The position numbers and the translations under genes were made by a program. The notes beneath the pieces were generated by a model. The model worked only from the letters and a program-made list of their open reading frames with translations. It searched no databases and had not been told where the DNA came from. A DNA stretch of 64,000 bases from assembly GCA_017525605.1 (NCBI GenBank), contig JAFXSM010000028.1, positions 37,179-101,178 on the forward strand, read 5' to 3'. The stretch's first letter is position 1. The number at the start of each line of letters is the position of its first letter. Shown here one piece after another: positions 1 through 8,749 of this stretch. This DNA is from Treponema sp. GTDB taxonomy: Bacteria; Spirochaetota; Spirochaetia; Treponematales; Treponemataceae.

Positions 1-214
1 TTCTAAATTAGTTCATTCAGGAATTCAACTTAAATTTTCGATTATTTTTTCAAAAAGGAAATTTGAATTTGTAAAATTCAGAAATTGCAAATGCGCGGGT
101 ATGAAAATTCAGATTTTCAGGTACGTTATTAAAAACGCAAAATCGGCTGAACGGAAAAATTCAATTTTAATTTGAAAGCGGATTGTTTCCGAACAAATTC
201 ATTGTGCAAAAGGA
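1..214. other. A+T-rich intergenic stretch
   Basis: No gene is supported here. The stretch is A+T-rich with runs of A and T and short open frames only. It lies downstream of the leftward tRNA genes and their terminator, so it is probably a transcription-free spacer or the edge of a neighbouring gene's upstream region. Confidence 0.5.
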
Positions 215-248
215 CAAAAAAAGGGACTTTCAAAACTGAAAGTCCCTT
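215..248 (-). terminator. Rho-independent terminator after tRNA-Leu
   Basis: On the minus strand a 9-bp perfect stem (GGGACTTTC / GAAAGTCCC) with a 6-base loop is followed by a run of seven T. It lies three bases past the 3' end of tRNA-Leu and should end the tRNA-Thr/tRNA-Leu transcript. Confidence 0.9.
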
Positions 249-250
249 AT

Positions 251-331
251 GCGGAGAACCTGACTTGAACAGGCACAGCTTGCGCCACTAGCACCTCAAG
301 CTAGCGTGTCTACCAATTCCACCATCCCCGC
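251..331 (-). tRNA. tRNA-Leu (anticodon GAG)
   Basis: The minus strand folds into a class II tRNA: acceptor stem GCGGGGA/TTCTCCGC-type pairing, D arm with GGTAGAC, anticodon stem CTAGC/GCTAG around loop TTGAGGT (anticodon GAG), a variable arm, and a T arm with GTTCAAGTC. CCA is not encoded. It reads CUC/CUU leucine codons and is cotranscribed with the upstream tRNA-Thr. Confidence 0.93.
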
Positions 332-360
332 GAAGATTAGTAAGATACCAACCTTTTGTA

Positions 361-433
361 AGCTGCCTGTAGGACTTGGACCCACGACCCCGAGATTACA
401 AATCACGTGCTCTACCAACTGAGCTAAGGCAGC
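361..433 (-). tRNA. tRNA-Thr (anticodon UGU)
   Basis: Cloverleaf on the minus strand: acceptor GCTGCCT/AGGCAGC, D arm GCTC..GAGC, anticodon loop TTTGTAA (anticodon TGT) and T arm with GTCCAAGTC. The anticodon stem has one U-U mismatch. It reads ACA/ACN threonine codons. It lies about 30 bases upstream of tRNA-Leu in the same orientation, so the pair is likely one transcript. Confidence 0.92.
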
Positions 434-493
434 GAAGATGTTTTTATAATATAGCATTTTAATAATCGTGTCAACAATTTCAGAAACTTTTTT

Positions 494-1393
494 TCATTTT
501 TTTTCAAAAATTATTTTCCGCATCTCGTTCATCACTTTTTTCTTGTCGCAAGTCCACTGCGGCTCTATCAAAAGCGATTTCGGCGGGTCTCCAGTAAGGC
601 GATGGACGACCAAATCATCAGGGAATTTCGCTGCAGCCTTCGAAACAAGACTGAAATATTCGTCTTTTGAAAGCACGGAAAAATCCGAATTGAAATACAT
701 CTGTGCCAAACGGGTGTTTTCCAGAACGTAGAGAACGGTTATTTTTATTCCGTCAGTTTTATTTTTCAGAACGAAATCAACAGAATTCATCATGTCGGAT
801 TCGGTTTCATTCGGAAGCCCGAATATCAGGTGCGTCGCTATGTGGATTTTTGGAGAGCGTGATTTTATCATGCGGACGGCATTTTCATAATCCGCGTCCG
901 TGTAGCAGCGGTTTATGAGCGCACCGGTATTTTCATTCGATGTCTGCAAGCCGAGCTCAATCTGAACAAAACGAGATTGGCTCGTTTCGGCAAGAAAATC
1001 AAGGATTTTTTCGCCAAGAGAATCAGGGCGGGTTGCGATTGCAATTCCGACGACATCATCGCACGAAAGAGCCTCGCTATATTTCGCGCAAAGCTCATCC
1101 GCGTTTCCGTACGTCGATGTGAAATTCTGAAAATACGCGATGAATTTTCCGTTCCGACCGCCGCTTCTTCCGCGAAGCTTGGACATTATGCGACTCTTGC
1201 CTTCCTCAATCTGCTCCGAGATTGACATCCTGCGCGACGAGGCAAATTCCCCCGAACCGCTTTCACTGCAGAAAATGCATCCGCCAACGCCTTTCGATCC
1301 GTCACGGTTCGGGCATGTGCAGCCGGCATCAATCGCAACTTTGTAGACTTTGCATCCGAAAACTGATTTATAAAATTCAGAGAGAGAAATCAA
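494..1393 (-). CDS. TIGR01212-type radical SAM protein (YhcC-like)
   Basis: The 299-residue product has the family signature near its N terminus, Cys27 with Cys39 and Cys42 in a CPNRDGS..GGCIFC context, which would bind the radical-SAM 4Fe-4S cluster. Later landmarks are YFQNFTSTY, IATRPD, ELGLQT and HLIFGLPNE, all typical of the YhcC/TIGR01212 group, a soluble cytoplasmic family of unknown or poorly defined substrate. Length is normal for the group. It lies downstream of the flgE terminator in the same direction and is probably transcribed separately. I see no defect. The family call is firm, the reaction unknown. Confidence 0.88.
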   Translation of the reverse strand: MISLSEFYKSVFGCKVYKVAIDAGCTCPNRDGSKGVGGCIFCSESGSGEFASSRRMSISEQIEEGKSRIMSKLRGRSGGRNGKFIAYFQNFTSTYGNADELCAKYSEALSCDDVVGIAIATRPDSLGEKILDFLAETSQSRFVQIELGLQTSNENTGALINRCYTDADYENAVRMIKSRSPKIHIATHLIFGLPNETESDMMNSVDFVLKNKTDGIKITVLYVLENTRLAQMYFNSDFSVLSKDEYFSLVSKAAAKFPDDLVVHRLTGDPPKSLLIEPQWTCDKKKVMNEMRKIIFEKK

Positions 1394-1415
1394 GGCACAC
1401 CACCAAAATACGAGT

Positions 1416-1453
1416 AAAAAAAAGAAGGCCCGCCGGGCAGTTGGCGAACCTTC
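1416..1453 (-). terminator. terminator of the flagellar hook operon
   Basis: Read on the minus strand, AAGGTTCGCC pairs with GGCGGGCCTT (10 bp including two G-T pairs) around an 8-base loop, followed by eight T. It lies about 70 bases after the flgE stop and 20 bases before the radical SAM start codon, so it separates the two units. Confidence 0.88.
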
Positions 1454-1520
1454 ATAAAAACATTTTTAACTTATGAAACTAGAACTCACATATCGTCTAG
1501 CGATTTATCTATGTTCCAAA

Positions 1521-2939
1521 CTAACGCTTCAAGCTGAGGACAGTCTCAAGCAAAGTATCAGCTGTCTGAATCGTCTTTGCGTTTGACTGGAAACCGCGCT
1601 GTGTAACAATCATGTCAGTCATCTGCTCAGAAAGGTCAACGTTTGACATTTCCAATGCGCCTGCAAGGAGAGTACCCTTTCCTGCGATGCCAGAAACGCC
1701 GATGTTTGCCGTTCCAGAGTTGATGCTCTCGACATAAGTATTGTCTCCGGCTTTCTCCAAACCGCCCTGGTTTGTGAATGTTGCCATTGCAAGCTGAGCG
1801 ATTGTGCGGTTAGTTCCGTTCGAATATACACCAGTGATTACACCAGAAGAGTCAATCTTGAAGTTCTCAAGGTAGCCCATTGTGTATCCGTCCTGATAGA
1901 AAGCCTTAGTAGAGCTTGAAGAAGCACTCTGCGTGATTGTGTTTATCTGACTTCCGATTGTTCCGAGGTTGATGTTGAACTCCTGGCGATTAGGACCAGT
2001 TCTTCCATCCGCATTAGTTACTTCATTTGACTCTGGAACATTGAATGAAGCACGAAGAATTATTTCACCGCTTTCATTTGAATTCATGCCAGGTATAGTT
2101 GGTACATTAACCGACTGAAGAGTTCCCGTATTATCAAACTTAACACGGAACGTATTTGTTTCTGTTCCGTTTGTTGTTCCGATTCCAATGCGTGTATTTG
2201 TGAATTCTGCGTTATCAGGATCAACAACAACAGTTGCATCCCATGCGTTTGGCTCATCAGCAGCACGAACGAAATTTACTGAGAGGTTGTGAGCGTTTCC
2301 GAATGAATCGTAGATTTTGAACTCAGTTGCCCAAGTTGCTTTTGCTCTTTCAGCCTCAGTAGCTGCTGCCGGGTCCTGCATTACAGGAGTATTTTTGTTC
2401 AAGTTGCAAGCGAAGTTTACGTTCTGAGTTGCTTTTGCCGGGTCTTTTGAACCGACAGGGATTGTCAAATCTTCAGTGCTGGCAGATGTTCTCAAAACCA
2501 TCTCGCCGTCAATCTCGCGCGCCATCCAACCCTGAACTTTGAATCCGTTTGCAGGATTTACGAGAGTTCCGTCACGGTCAAGGCCGAAAGCACCGGCACG
2601 AGTGTAGTAGCTCTTCTCACCATTCTTTTCAAGGAAGAAACCGTTTCCCTGAATTGCGACATCAGTTGAAACACCAGTTGACTGGAGATTTCCCTGAGTG
2701 AAGACAGTATCGATAGCGGCAACTGTCATTCCGAGACCAACTTCCTTAGGGTTCACACCACCTTTCTCTTCGGTAGGCTTTGCAGAACCAGAAAGCTGCT
2801 GGCTAATCATGTCCTGGAAATTGACACGACCGCGTTTAAAACCTGTAGTGTTGACGTTGGAAACGTTGTTTCCGATAACGTCCATTCTCGTCTGGTGGTT
2901 CTGCAGGCCAGAAACGCCAGAATAAAGTGATCTCATCAT
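1521..2939 (-). CDS. flgE: flagellar hook protein FlgE
   Basis: FlgE polymerises into the periplasmic flagellar hook. The 472-residue product starts with the flagellar rod/hook N-terminal motif ([29 protein letters not shown]) and ends with the matching C-terminal helix ([20 protein letters not shown]). The middle contains Lys165 and Cys178, the residues reported in Treponema denticola FlgE to form a lysinoalanine crosslink between subunits; Cys178 sits in the context NFACNLN. Two consecutive ATG codons open the frame; the first gives the Lys165/Cys178 numbering. It is the last gene of a leftward operon after flgD. Confidence 0.97.
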   Translation of the reverse strand: MMRSLYSGVSGLQNHQTRMDVIGNNVSNVNTTGFKRGRVNFQDMISQQLSGSAKPTEEKGGVNPKEVGLGMTVAAIDTVFTQGNLQSTGVSTDVAIQGNGFFLEKNGEKSYYTRAGAFGLDRDGTLVNPANGFKVQGWMAREIDGEMVLRTSASTEDLTIPVGSKDPAKATQNVNFACNLNKNTPVMQDPAAATEAERAKATWATEFKIYDSFGNAHNLSVNFVRAADEPNAWDATVVVDPDNAEFTNTRIGIGTTNGTETNTFRVKFDNTGTLQSVNVPTIPGMNSNESGEIILRASFNVPESNEVTNADGRTGPNRQEFNINLGTIGSQINTITQSASSSSTKAFYQDGYTMGYLENFKIDSSGVITGVYSNGTNRTIAQLAMATFTNQGGLEKAGDNTYVESINSGTANIGVSGIAGKGTLLAGALEMSNVDLSEQMTDMIVTQRGFQSNAKTIQTADTLLETVLSLKR

Positions 2940-2971
2940 AATACTACCCTCTTTATGATTTTCTTATTTTA

Positions 2972-3412
2972 TTATTCGCCATACACAGACAAAACTTTGT
3001 CCATGTCGTAATACATTCCGTTTACTTTTACCTGAGGATGAGCACCTCTTGTAGTTGCCTCGACAATTCCCCTTGTAGTTGTGTCGCCAAGGTCGATTTC
3101 TACAGTATGTCCGATAGTGTTCTGAGCTTCTGTAGTGTTCATCAGCGATGCGAGTTTCTCAAAGCTGGTGCTCATGTTCGTCATCTGCTCAAGAGTTGAG
3201 AACTGCGCCATCTGTGCGACGAATTCAGTGTTCTCAAGAGGACTTGTCGGATCCTGGTTCGTCATCTGCGCTATCAAGATTTTGAGGAAGTCGTCTTTTC
3301 CCAGTTCATGACTTGGCTGGCGACCGCCAGCATTGAGTGTTTTGTTGAACATATCGACTGCGTTCTGAGTCTGCAATTTTTCCGATGCGCTCATCGTGGT
3401 GTTAATATCCAT
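2972..3412 (-). CDS. flgD: flagellar hook assembly (capping) protein FlgD
   Basis: FlgD caps the growing hook. The conserved FlgD N-terminal core is present: LGKDDFLKILIAQMTNQDPTSPLENTEFVAQMAQFSTLEQM, followed by a short C-terminal part of about 50 residues, so this is the short spirochaetal form (146 residues). An upstream in-frame start exists, but the ATG at 3412 is preceded at good distance by AAGGAAG and begins MDINTTMSA, which fits the family, so I chose it. It lies between fliK and flgE in the hook operon. Confidence 0.93.
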   Translation of the reverse strand: MDINTTMSASEKLQTQNAVDMFNKTLNAGGRQPSHELGKDDFLKILIAQMTNQDPTSPLENTEFVAQMAQFSTLEQMTNMSTSFEKLASLMNTTEAQNTIGHTVEIDLGDTTTRGIVEATTRGAHPQVKVNGMYYDMDKVLSVYGE

Positions 3413-3517
3413 TTCGCTTCCTTCGGTGAATTCCAGCAGATTCAGACCGCTGCGTTTCAACCGTATATTTAATAAATCGGCAGATTCATTTTTCTACTTA
3501 AGAGCAATTCAGAAGAA

Positions 3518-5053
3518 TTAGGCAACGATATTGACGTGTCCGCTCTCCGCTGAATAATCCCCGCCCGTCGTCTCCGAAGAAACGAGGTCACCGTAAGATT
3601 TATCGGCATTTGCGACCGCATTCTGCTGATTCATGTTCTGCGCGTCAGAATTCTCTCCGCCCTGCGCAAAATTCTGCTGGTTGTTCGAAAAATTCAAATC
3701 GAAGCTTCCAGTGTCGAATCCGCTCTGAGTGAAAGCCTGCCTGATTGCGTCGATGCTCTCCCTGAATGCGTCGTAAGCCTCTTTTGACGCGACAGTTATC
3801 TGACCGGAAATCGTCTTGTCCGAAAGAGAAAGGCTGATTTTCACATTTCCGAGGCTTTCCGGTTTCAAAATGAGATTGATTGTTCCCTGGTTCGCGTCTT
3901 TTAAGATGATGTTTCCAGCCTTCACGAATTCTGCGGCGTTGTGCTGAACAGTATTCGAAAGCATGTGCTGGAAATCCGAGCCAGTTGCGGCGGCAGCCTG
4001 AGCAGACGAAGACGTGATGTTCTGCGAAGCCTTTGCAGCAAGCTCCATCGTAAGCTGAACGGATTCCTGCGAATCCTGCTTGTATGCGACTTTCAGTTCG
4101 TTCTGCGAGACGGACTTGTTTTTCGCGACGAGATTCGGCGTTGCGTTGAGATTCTTCTCGCCGCCCGATTTTTCGCCCTTCGCGATTTTTCTTGTGTCTT
4201 TCTCAGGAATTACAGATTCTTTCTTCTCTGCTTTTGCGATTTTTGATTTTGCAGAGAGATTTGCAGATTGAATTTCATCGGAATCGGCTTTCTTTGTCCT
4301 TAAATCGTGGACAGAAAGTTTTTCGAATCCGTTTTTCTCTGTCTTTTCGCCCTTCGCATTTCCAGCAACACGCGAAGCGACATTTTCAGATGCGACTTTC
4401 GAGAATTCCTCCGTGTTTTCAGCGATATCAGCGGAAGATGCGATTTTTTCGGAAGAATCTGATTTTGACAAATCCTCGATTTTTGATTTCAAAAGCGCAT
4501 CCAAATCGACTTCAGAATCAATATCGTTTTCGTTTGCGTTTTTATCAAGCAATTCGGAAGAAACGAAACGCGCATTTTTTGCGTCTGAATCGACTTTTGC
4601 AACGGAAGCGTCAGAATCAAGGTCGAGAGCCACTTCTTCGTTTTCGGCAAAGTCCTCGCTGTTCGCCTGAGAAGCGGCACTTGCAACGAGGGCGGATTTT
4701 TCTTCATCGGAAGAAATTTTTTCGGAAGACTCTTCGTCGCGCGGCTCGGACTCGTCTTTTTTTGAGATTTTTTTGTCGTCGTTGGAATTGTCTTTTCTGG
4801 CGACTTCATCTTTTTTGACTTCGGAAGGAGACTTTTCAGAAGCGGCATTTTTTTCTTCTACCCTGCTCTCTGATTTTTTCTCCGGCTTTGCGATTTTTGA
4901 GGAATCACTTGCGAACCTGTCGTTCTTGTACGCGGCTTTCAGAGCATCCGCAAAAGAAAGGTCTGCAAACGATTTTTCCGATTTCTGAGAATTCAACTGC
5001 TGGAAACCAAAATCCGCTGCGCTCATATTTATGTTCGGCTGGATGTAATTCAT
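3518..5053 (-). CDS. fliK: flagellar hook-length control protein FliK
   Basis: The 511-residue product has a long low-complexity charged region (about residues 20-330, rich in Lys, Glu, Asp, Ser) followed by a C-terminal Flg_hook domain (about 370-455: GTINLILKPESLGNVKISLSL, then TVASKEAYDAFRESIDAIRQ). This is the FliK arrangement: a variable ruler part and a conserved switch domain that changes export specificity when the hook reaches its length. It lies directly downstream of flbB and upstream of flgD. The repetitive composition makes several long open frames on the opposite strand; they are codon artefacts. Confidence 0.92.
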   Translation of the reverse strand: MNYIQPNINMSAADFGFQQLNSQKSEKSFADLSFADALKAAYKNDRFASDSSKIAKPEKKSESRVEEKNAASEKSPSEVKKDEVARKDNSNDDKKISKKDESEPRDEESSEKISSDEEKSALVASAASQANSEDFAENEEVALDLDSDASVAKVDSDAKNARFVSSELLDKNANENDIDSEVDLDALLKSKIEDLSKSDSSEKIASSADIAENTEEFSKVASENVASRVAGNAKGEKTEKNGFEKLSVHDLRTKKADSDEIQSANLSAKSKIAKAEKKESVIPEKDTRKIAKGEKSGGEKNLNATPNLVAKNKSVSQNELKVAYKQDSQESVQLTMELAAKASQNITSSSAQAAAATGSDFQHMLSNTVQHNAAEFVKAGNIILKDANQGTINLILKPESLGNVKISLSLSDKTISGQITVASKEAYDAFRESIDAIRQAFTQSGFDTGSFDLNFSNNQQNFAQGGENSDAQNMNQQNAVANADKSYGDLVSSETTGGDYSAESGHVNIVA

Positions 5054-5066
5054 CTTCGCTCTCCTC

Positions 5067-5744
5067 CTACTGCTGTTCCTGCTGAGTCTCCGAAGAGCCC
5101 TCGTCGCTTTCGTACTGACCGTCGATATTCGTCGGCTTGTTCGCCATTTTTCTCTGAATCACGGCAGCCCTTTCCGCAGGCATGAACATGAGCCATACGG
5201 AAGTCATCGAAGAAGTCCTGTTCGCTTCCGCAATCTCGTCCGTCTTGCGCAGAATGTCGATTACGTCCTGGTCGTCCATCGAAACGAGCTGATCGACGGC
5301 AGTCTGAGGAGGCATTGCCGAAAGATATGTTGAAATCTGCTGGATGTTGTTGTCCCTGTCCTCGACAGTCTTGAGCTGGTTGTTGAAAGTCTTCTCGCGC
5401 TCGTCCTGAGAAAGCTTGCGTTCCTCAAGCTCCTTCGCGATTGCCTCGTTCTGCGACTCGACTTTCTGAATGTCCTCCTCGCGCTTGTCCAGTTCCTGAG
5501 TCCTCACGTCCAAAGCCTCGATTCTCTTTGCGAAACGGTCTTCATCAAGGTCGCCGGAGAACGGATTCGACTTTGTTGCAGTTTCGGAAGTCTGGGCAGT
5601 AAGCCCGAGAACGCTGTAAAGCGGAGAAAAATATTTCTTGGCGCGAATCACGCCGAGGTAATCGAACCAGACGAGTCCGCCAAGAACAAGAATAATTATG
5701 AGTATGAGCAAAACAATTGTTTTTCCGATACTGCCTTTTGCCAT
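5067..5744 (-). CDS. flbB: FlbB/MotE-family flagellar collar protein
   Basis: 225 residues. One N-terminal membrane helix (about residues 6-28, VLLILIIILVLGGLVWF), a long charged coiled coil (about 65-130), and a C-terminal helical domain with AMPPQTAVDQLVSMDDQDVIDIL, typical of the FlbB/MotE family. In spirochaetes FlbB is part of the periplasmic collar around the flagellar motor. The ATG at 5744 follows AGGGGA at good spacing; the longer in-frame start lacks a ribosome site. Gene order flbB-fliK-flgD-flgE is the known spirochaetal arrangement. Confidence 0.88.
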   Translation of the reverse strand: MAKGSIGKTIVLLILIIILVLGGLVWFDYLGVIRAKKYFSPLYSVLGLTAQTSETATKSNPFSGDLDEDRFAKRIEALDVRTQELDKREEDIQKVESQNEAIAKELEERKLSQDEREKTFNNQLKTVEDRDNNIQQISTYLSAMPPQTAVDQLVSMDDQDVIDILRKTDEIAEANRTSSMTSVWLMFMPAERAAVIQRKMANKPTNIDGQYESDEGSSETQQEQQ

Positions 5745-5853
5745 TTTATAATCCCCTAAGTTTTCTTTTATCTGTTTTCTATTCTTCAATTTTCGGAATT
5801 TTCGACTCAAATTTGAATCAAAAAACAGAGGGAATTACAAAAAACAAAAATTT

Positions 5854-8730
5854 TTACAGGCTGGAAGAGAATGTGAAGCCGAACTGATATTTTTTCTTGC
5901 CGACAGCAGGATTCGGCCTGTAGACGAAAGTGCATCCGAGCGAAAACTGCAATGCCGAAACGAAATAGCTCGTGTTCGGAGACATCGTAATCGAGGCGGA
6001 AAGAGAAAGCGCGTCGGAATAATCGTCCTTGCGTACGTTAGTCGCAATTTCTTTCACACGCTGAATGTCGAAAAATTCGTCGTTTACATAGCTGATTTTT
6101 CCGGAATACGCAGCCTTGAGCGAAATTCTGTTCGCGTAGACCGAGAACGCCGGAATGCCCTTCTGGATTTCGTAAGAGAAAAGCGTGACGACGGCAGAAC
6201 CATGCAGGAAGCAGGCCTCCTCAGGGAAAAGCGTCGCGGAAAGTGAAAGCGGGAAAAGGCCAGGAAAATTCGATGTGAGACTTCCGCCGACGTTCAGATA
6301 TTTTTTTTCAACTTTGTTTTCTATTATATTGTAGCCGATATCCTTGTAATCGAAGACGAGGAAAGGCTTTACGGAATAGCCGATTATCTGATTAGCTCTA
6401 GGTCGCGACTTTCTTTTCCGAGAAAGCAGAACGTACGCACCCGATTTTGAGTGAGTTCCGCTCTGAATATATTTTTCGTCCGAAACTTCTTCGCCGTAGA
6501 AAAAATTCGAATATGCGCCGGCTGAGATTGCGCCGAACAAAAACCTGTACAAGACAGCCCCAACGGAAACCGAATCGACAGTCTGGAGAAATCCGCCATT
6601 GTCGAAATTCGCGCTACCGGAAGCTGAATATGAAACTGCGTCGTTTCCGCCACGGACACTCAAGCTGCATCCGTAAGTTTTTGAGAACGGACTGAATCCG
6701 GCCGAAAAAATCGTTATCTTGTCGGTCCACGGAGTCGATGATGCGAAAGTCACTCCGAGAAACTGCGAGGAAGCCGAATCAAAATCAGTGTCGTATGCGC
6801 TCGACAGCGAGAACGGAAGAACCGCGCCGTGAAAAAAATACTTGAGCGGATTGTATGACGAAAAAGAGAATCCGCTTTTTTCGGCCGAGATTTCACTGTT
6901 TTCGGCAACCTCATTTTTTTCGTCCGCGATTTCATATTTCTCATCATTCTCAGCATTTGCAAACGAAATGCATTTTGATTCGATTTGAATTTTTTCGCCA
7001 AAGACAAGCGATTCGGAAACAAAAAACGGACGCTCGTCATATTTTTCGCCCACGAAGAAAAATTCGTCCCCGTTTTCGCTCATCGAAAAATTGATTATTC
7101 CGAACGGAAGCGGATTTTCTTGCGGAAGAAACGACATATTAAAGGAAGATTTGTCGATTCTCGCAATCGCACATTTTGAAAGAGTTCCGATTTTTTCTCC
7201 GAGAGTTGCAAACGAAAGCGCAAGCTCGCAAGAATCGTCGCCATCGCGCACGACGTGAAGGTTGTGCAGAATCGTCTTTCCGAAATCGTATTCGTCGATT
7301 TTTTCGCTTTCGAAATCAGCAATGCGAATTTTCCACGAAAGAGCTTTCTTGACGATGAACGCAATGCGATTTTCGCCAAGAGAAGTCAGCGAATACGGAA
7401 TCTCGTCGTCAGAAAGTTCGATTTCGCCGGATTTTTCAAGCACACGGAATTTTTCGTCGAACGAGAGCCTGACGATTTTCTTTTTTGGGGAAGAAAAATC
7501 AAACGCCGTAACGAAAAATCCGCCGCCTTTTTTGCAAACCGAAGCGTTTTTCATGCCGGAAGTGCTGATTTTTCTGTATTTGCGATTTTCGATGTCGTAT
7601 ATTCCGATTTCAACTTTTTCGTTGTCCTTTACGCAGATTCGACTAACGGCGATGTATTTTCCGTCAGGCGAAAAAGCAAGATTCTTCACGTCCGTGACAG
7701 AAAAAAGCCGCTTTGTTTTTTTCGTCTCGGTCGAGTAAAGAAAAACGCCGTTGGAAGGAGAATCGAAGAAAGCCGCAATCGAATATGATTTTTCTTTATC
7801 CGAGCCAGCACTTTTTATAGTGCGCACATCGAATGCGGAAACGACTGATTTTTTCTTCGAGAGAATTTCAGATTCGAATTCGGAAGATTCAGCTGGATTT
7901 TCAAAATCGGAAACATCGATCGAGTCGCGGAAATTCTTCCACGCATCGCTCATCTTTATTCCGTAAGTTTTCTTGAAAATTCCAGCGCAGAAACTGAGTG
8001 TCGTGGATTTTCCTGCCTTCTTCCAGAATTCTCCGTATTTTTCAGCCCCGTACGTCTGCCGGATATATTTCGCAAACGCGCCGCCGAAATAATACGCGAC
8101 GGAGCCCGAAGGATACACGTCGCGCGCACCTGTCACGTCCCTCCACGAAGGAAATTTCCCGTCGATTTTCGCCTGAGCTACGACCTGCGTGAAAAACGGC
8201 GAATTGAGCCGCCCGCCCTCCCCAAGACTTTCGAAAGAAACCGACGCGCCCTCGTACCAGAACGAAGTGAGAGAGATTCCGGGCAGCGTGAGAAAATCAG
8301 CCATCACGGAAAGTCCGCGCCAGAAAGGGCTTTTCATGTTCAGGGTGACGGCATGAGTCAGCTCGTGATAGAAAATGCTCTCGATTCCTTCTGAAGAGTC
8401 GAGGTTTTCGTCAAGCGGAGTGTCGAAAAGACAAATCATGTTGTAAGGCGCAGGCGAGAAAAACGCGTTCAGGTTCTCGACCGCCGTCGTAATCGAAACG
8501 GGAAAACGCTGATACGGCTCCGTTCCGAGTTCCGAAGAAATCTCCGAATAATACGAATCGGCAACCGCAGCGATTTTTCTTGCATCGACCTCACATTTTT
8601 CGGGGAAGATGATGTCGAACCATTCGGTTTTTATGACCTTGAGATTCTTCTCCCACGACATAAAACCGCCATACGAAAAAGCAAGCGAAATTGACAGAAA
8701 AAAAGTGAGCGACAGGAAAAATTTTTTCAT
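5854..8730 (-). CDS. exported gluzincin-like metalloprotease with propeller and barrel-like C terminus
   Basis: 958 residues with a signal peptide (about 1-20). Residues 25-270 look like a peptidase MA-like/gluzincin domain: HELTH at 122-126 and Glu160 in WYEGAS as a candidate third zinc ligand. About 300-600 carries TolB/PD40-like segments (LAFSPDGKYIAVSR). The last 300 residues are rich in alternating aromatic and glycine strands and the protein ends in Phe-Ser-Ser-Ser-Leu, suggesting an outer-membrane-associated barrel. The substrate is unknown. It lies 20 bases after the hexokinase gene and upstream of flbB, in the same direction. Domain calls are by motif; the barrel is inference. Confidence 0.7.
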   Translation of the reverse strand: MKKFFLSLTFFLSISLAFSYGGFMSWEKNLKVIKTEWFDIIFPEKCEVDARKIAAVADSYYSEISSELGTEPYQRFPVSITTAVENLNAFFSPAPYNMICLFDTPLDENLDSSEGIESIFYHELTHAVTLNMKSPFWRGLSVMADFLTLPGISLTSFWYEGASVSFESLGEGGRLNSPFFTQVVAQAKIDGKFPSWRDVTGARDVYPSGSVAYYFGGAFAKYIRQTYGAEKYGEFWKKAGKSTTLSFCAGIFKKTYGIKMSDAWKNFRDSIDVSDFENPAESSEFESEILSKKKSVVSAFDVRTIKSAGSDKEKSYSIAAFFDSPSNGVFLYSTETKKTKRLFSVTDVKNLAFSPDGKYIAVSRICVKDNEKVEIGIYDIENRKYRKISTSGMKNASVCKKGGGFFVTAFDFSSPKKKIVRLSFDEKFRVLEKSGEIELSDDEIPYSLTSLGENRIAFIVKKALSWKIRIADFESEKIDEYDFGKTILHNLHVVRDGDDSCELALSFATLGEKIGTLSKCAIARIDKSSFNMSFLPQENPLPFGIINFSMSENGDEFFFVGEKYDERPFFVSESLVFGEKIQIESKCISFANAENDEKYEIADEKNEVAENSEISAEKSGFSFSSYNPLKYFFHGAVLPFSLSSAYDTDFDSASSQFLGVTFASSTPWTDKITIFSAGFSPFSKTYGCSLSVRGGNDAVSYSASGSANFDNGGFLQTVDSVSVGAVLYRFLFGAISAGAYSNFFYGEEVSDEKYIQSGTHSKSGAYVLLSRKRKSRPRANQIIGYSVKPFLVFDYKDIGYNIIENKVEKKYLNVGGSLTSNFPGLFPLSLSATLFPEEACFLHGSAVVTLFSYEIQKGIPAFSVYANRISLKAAYSGKISYVNDEFFDIQRVKEIATNVRKDDYSDALSLSASITMSPNTSYFVSALQFSLGCTFVYRPNPAVGKKKYQFGFTFSSSL

Positions 8731-8749
8731 CGTCCTAAATCAAAACGTC

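Noticed and set aside
4192..4818. Long open frame opposite fliK (about 200 codons), and others at 3941 and 4413
   Set aside because: They arise from the Lys/Glu/Ser-rich composition of FliK; the encoded Arg/Phe/Leu-rich peptides look like no protein and no ribosome site precedes them.
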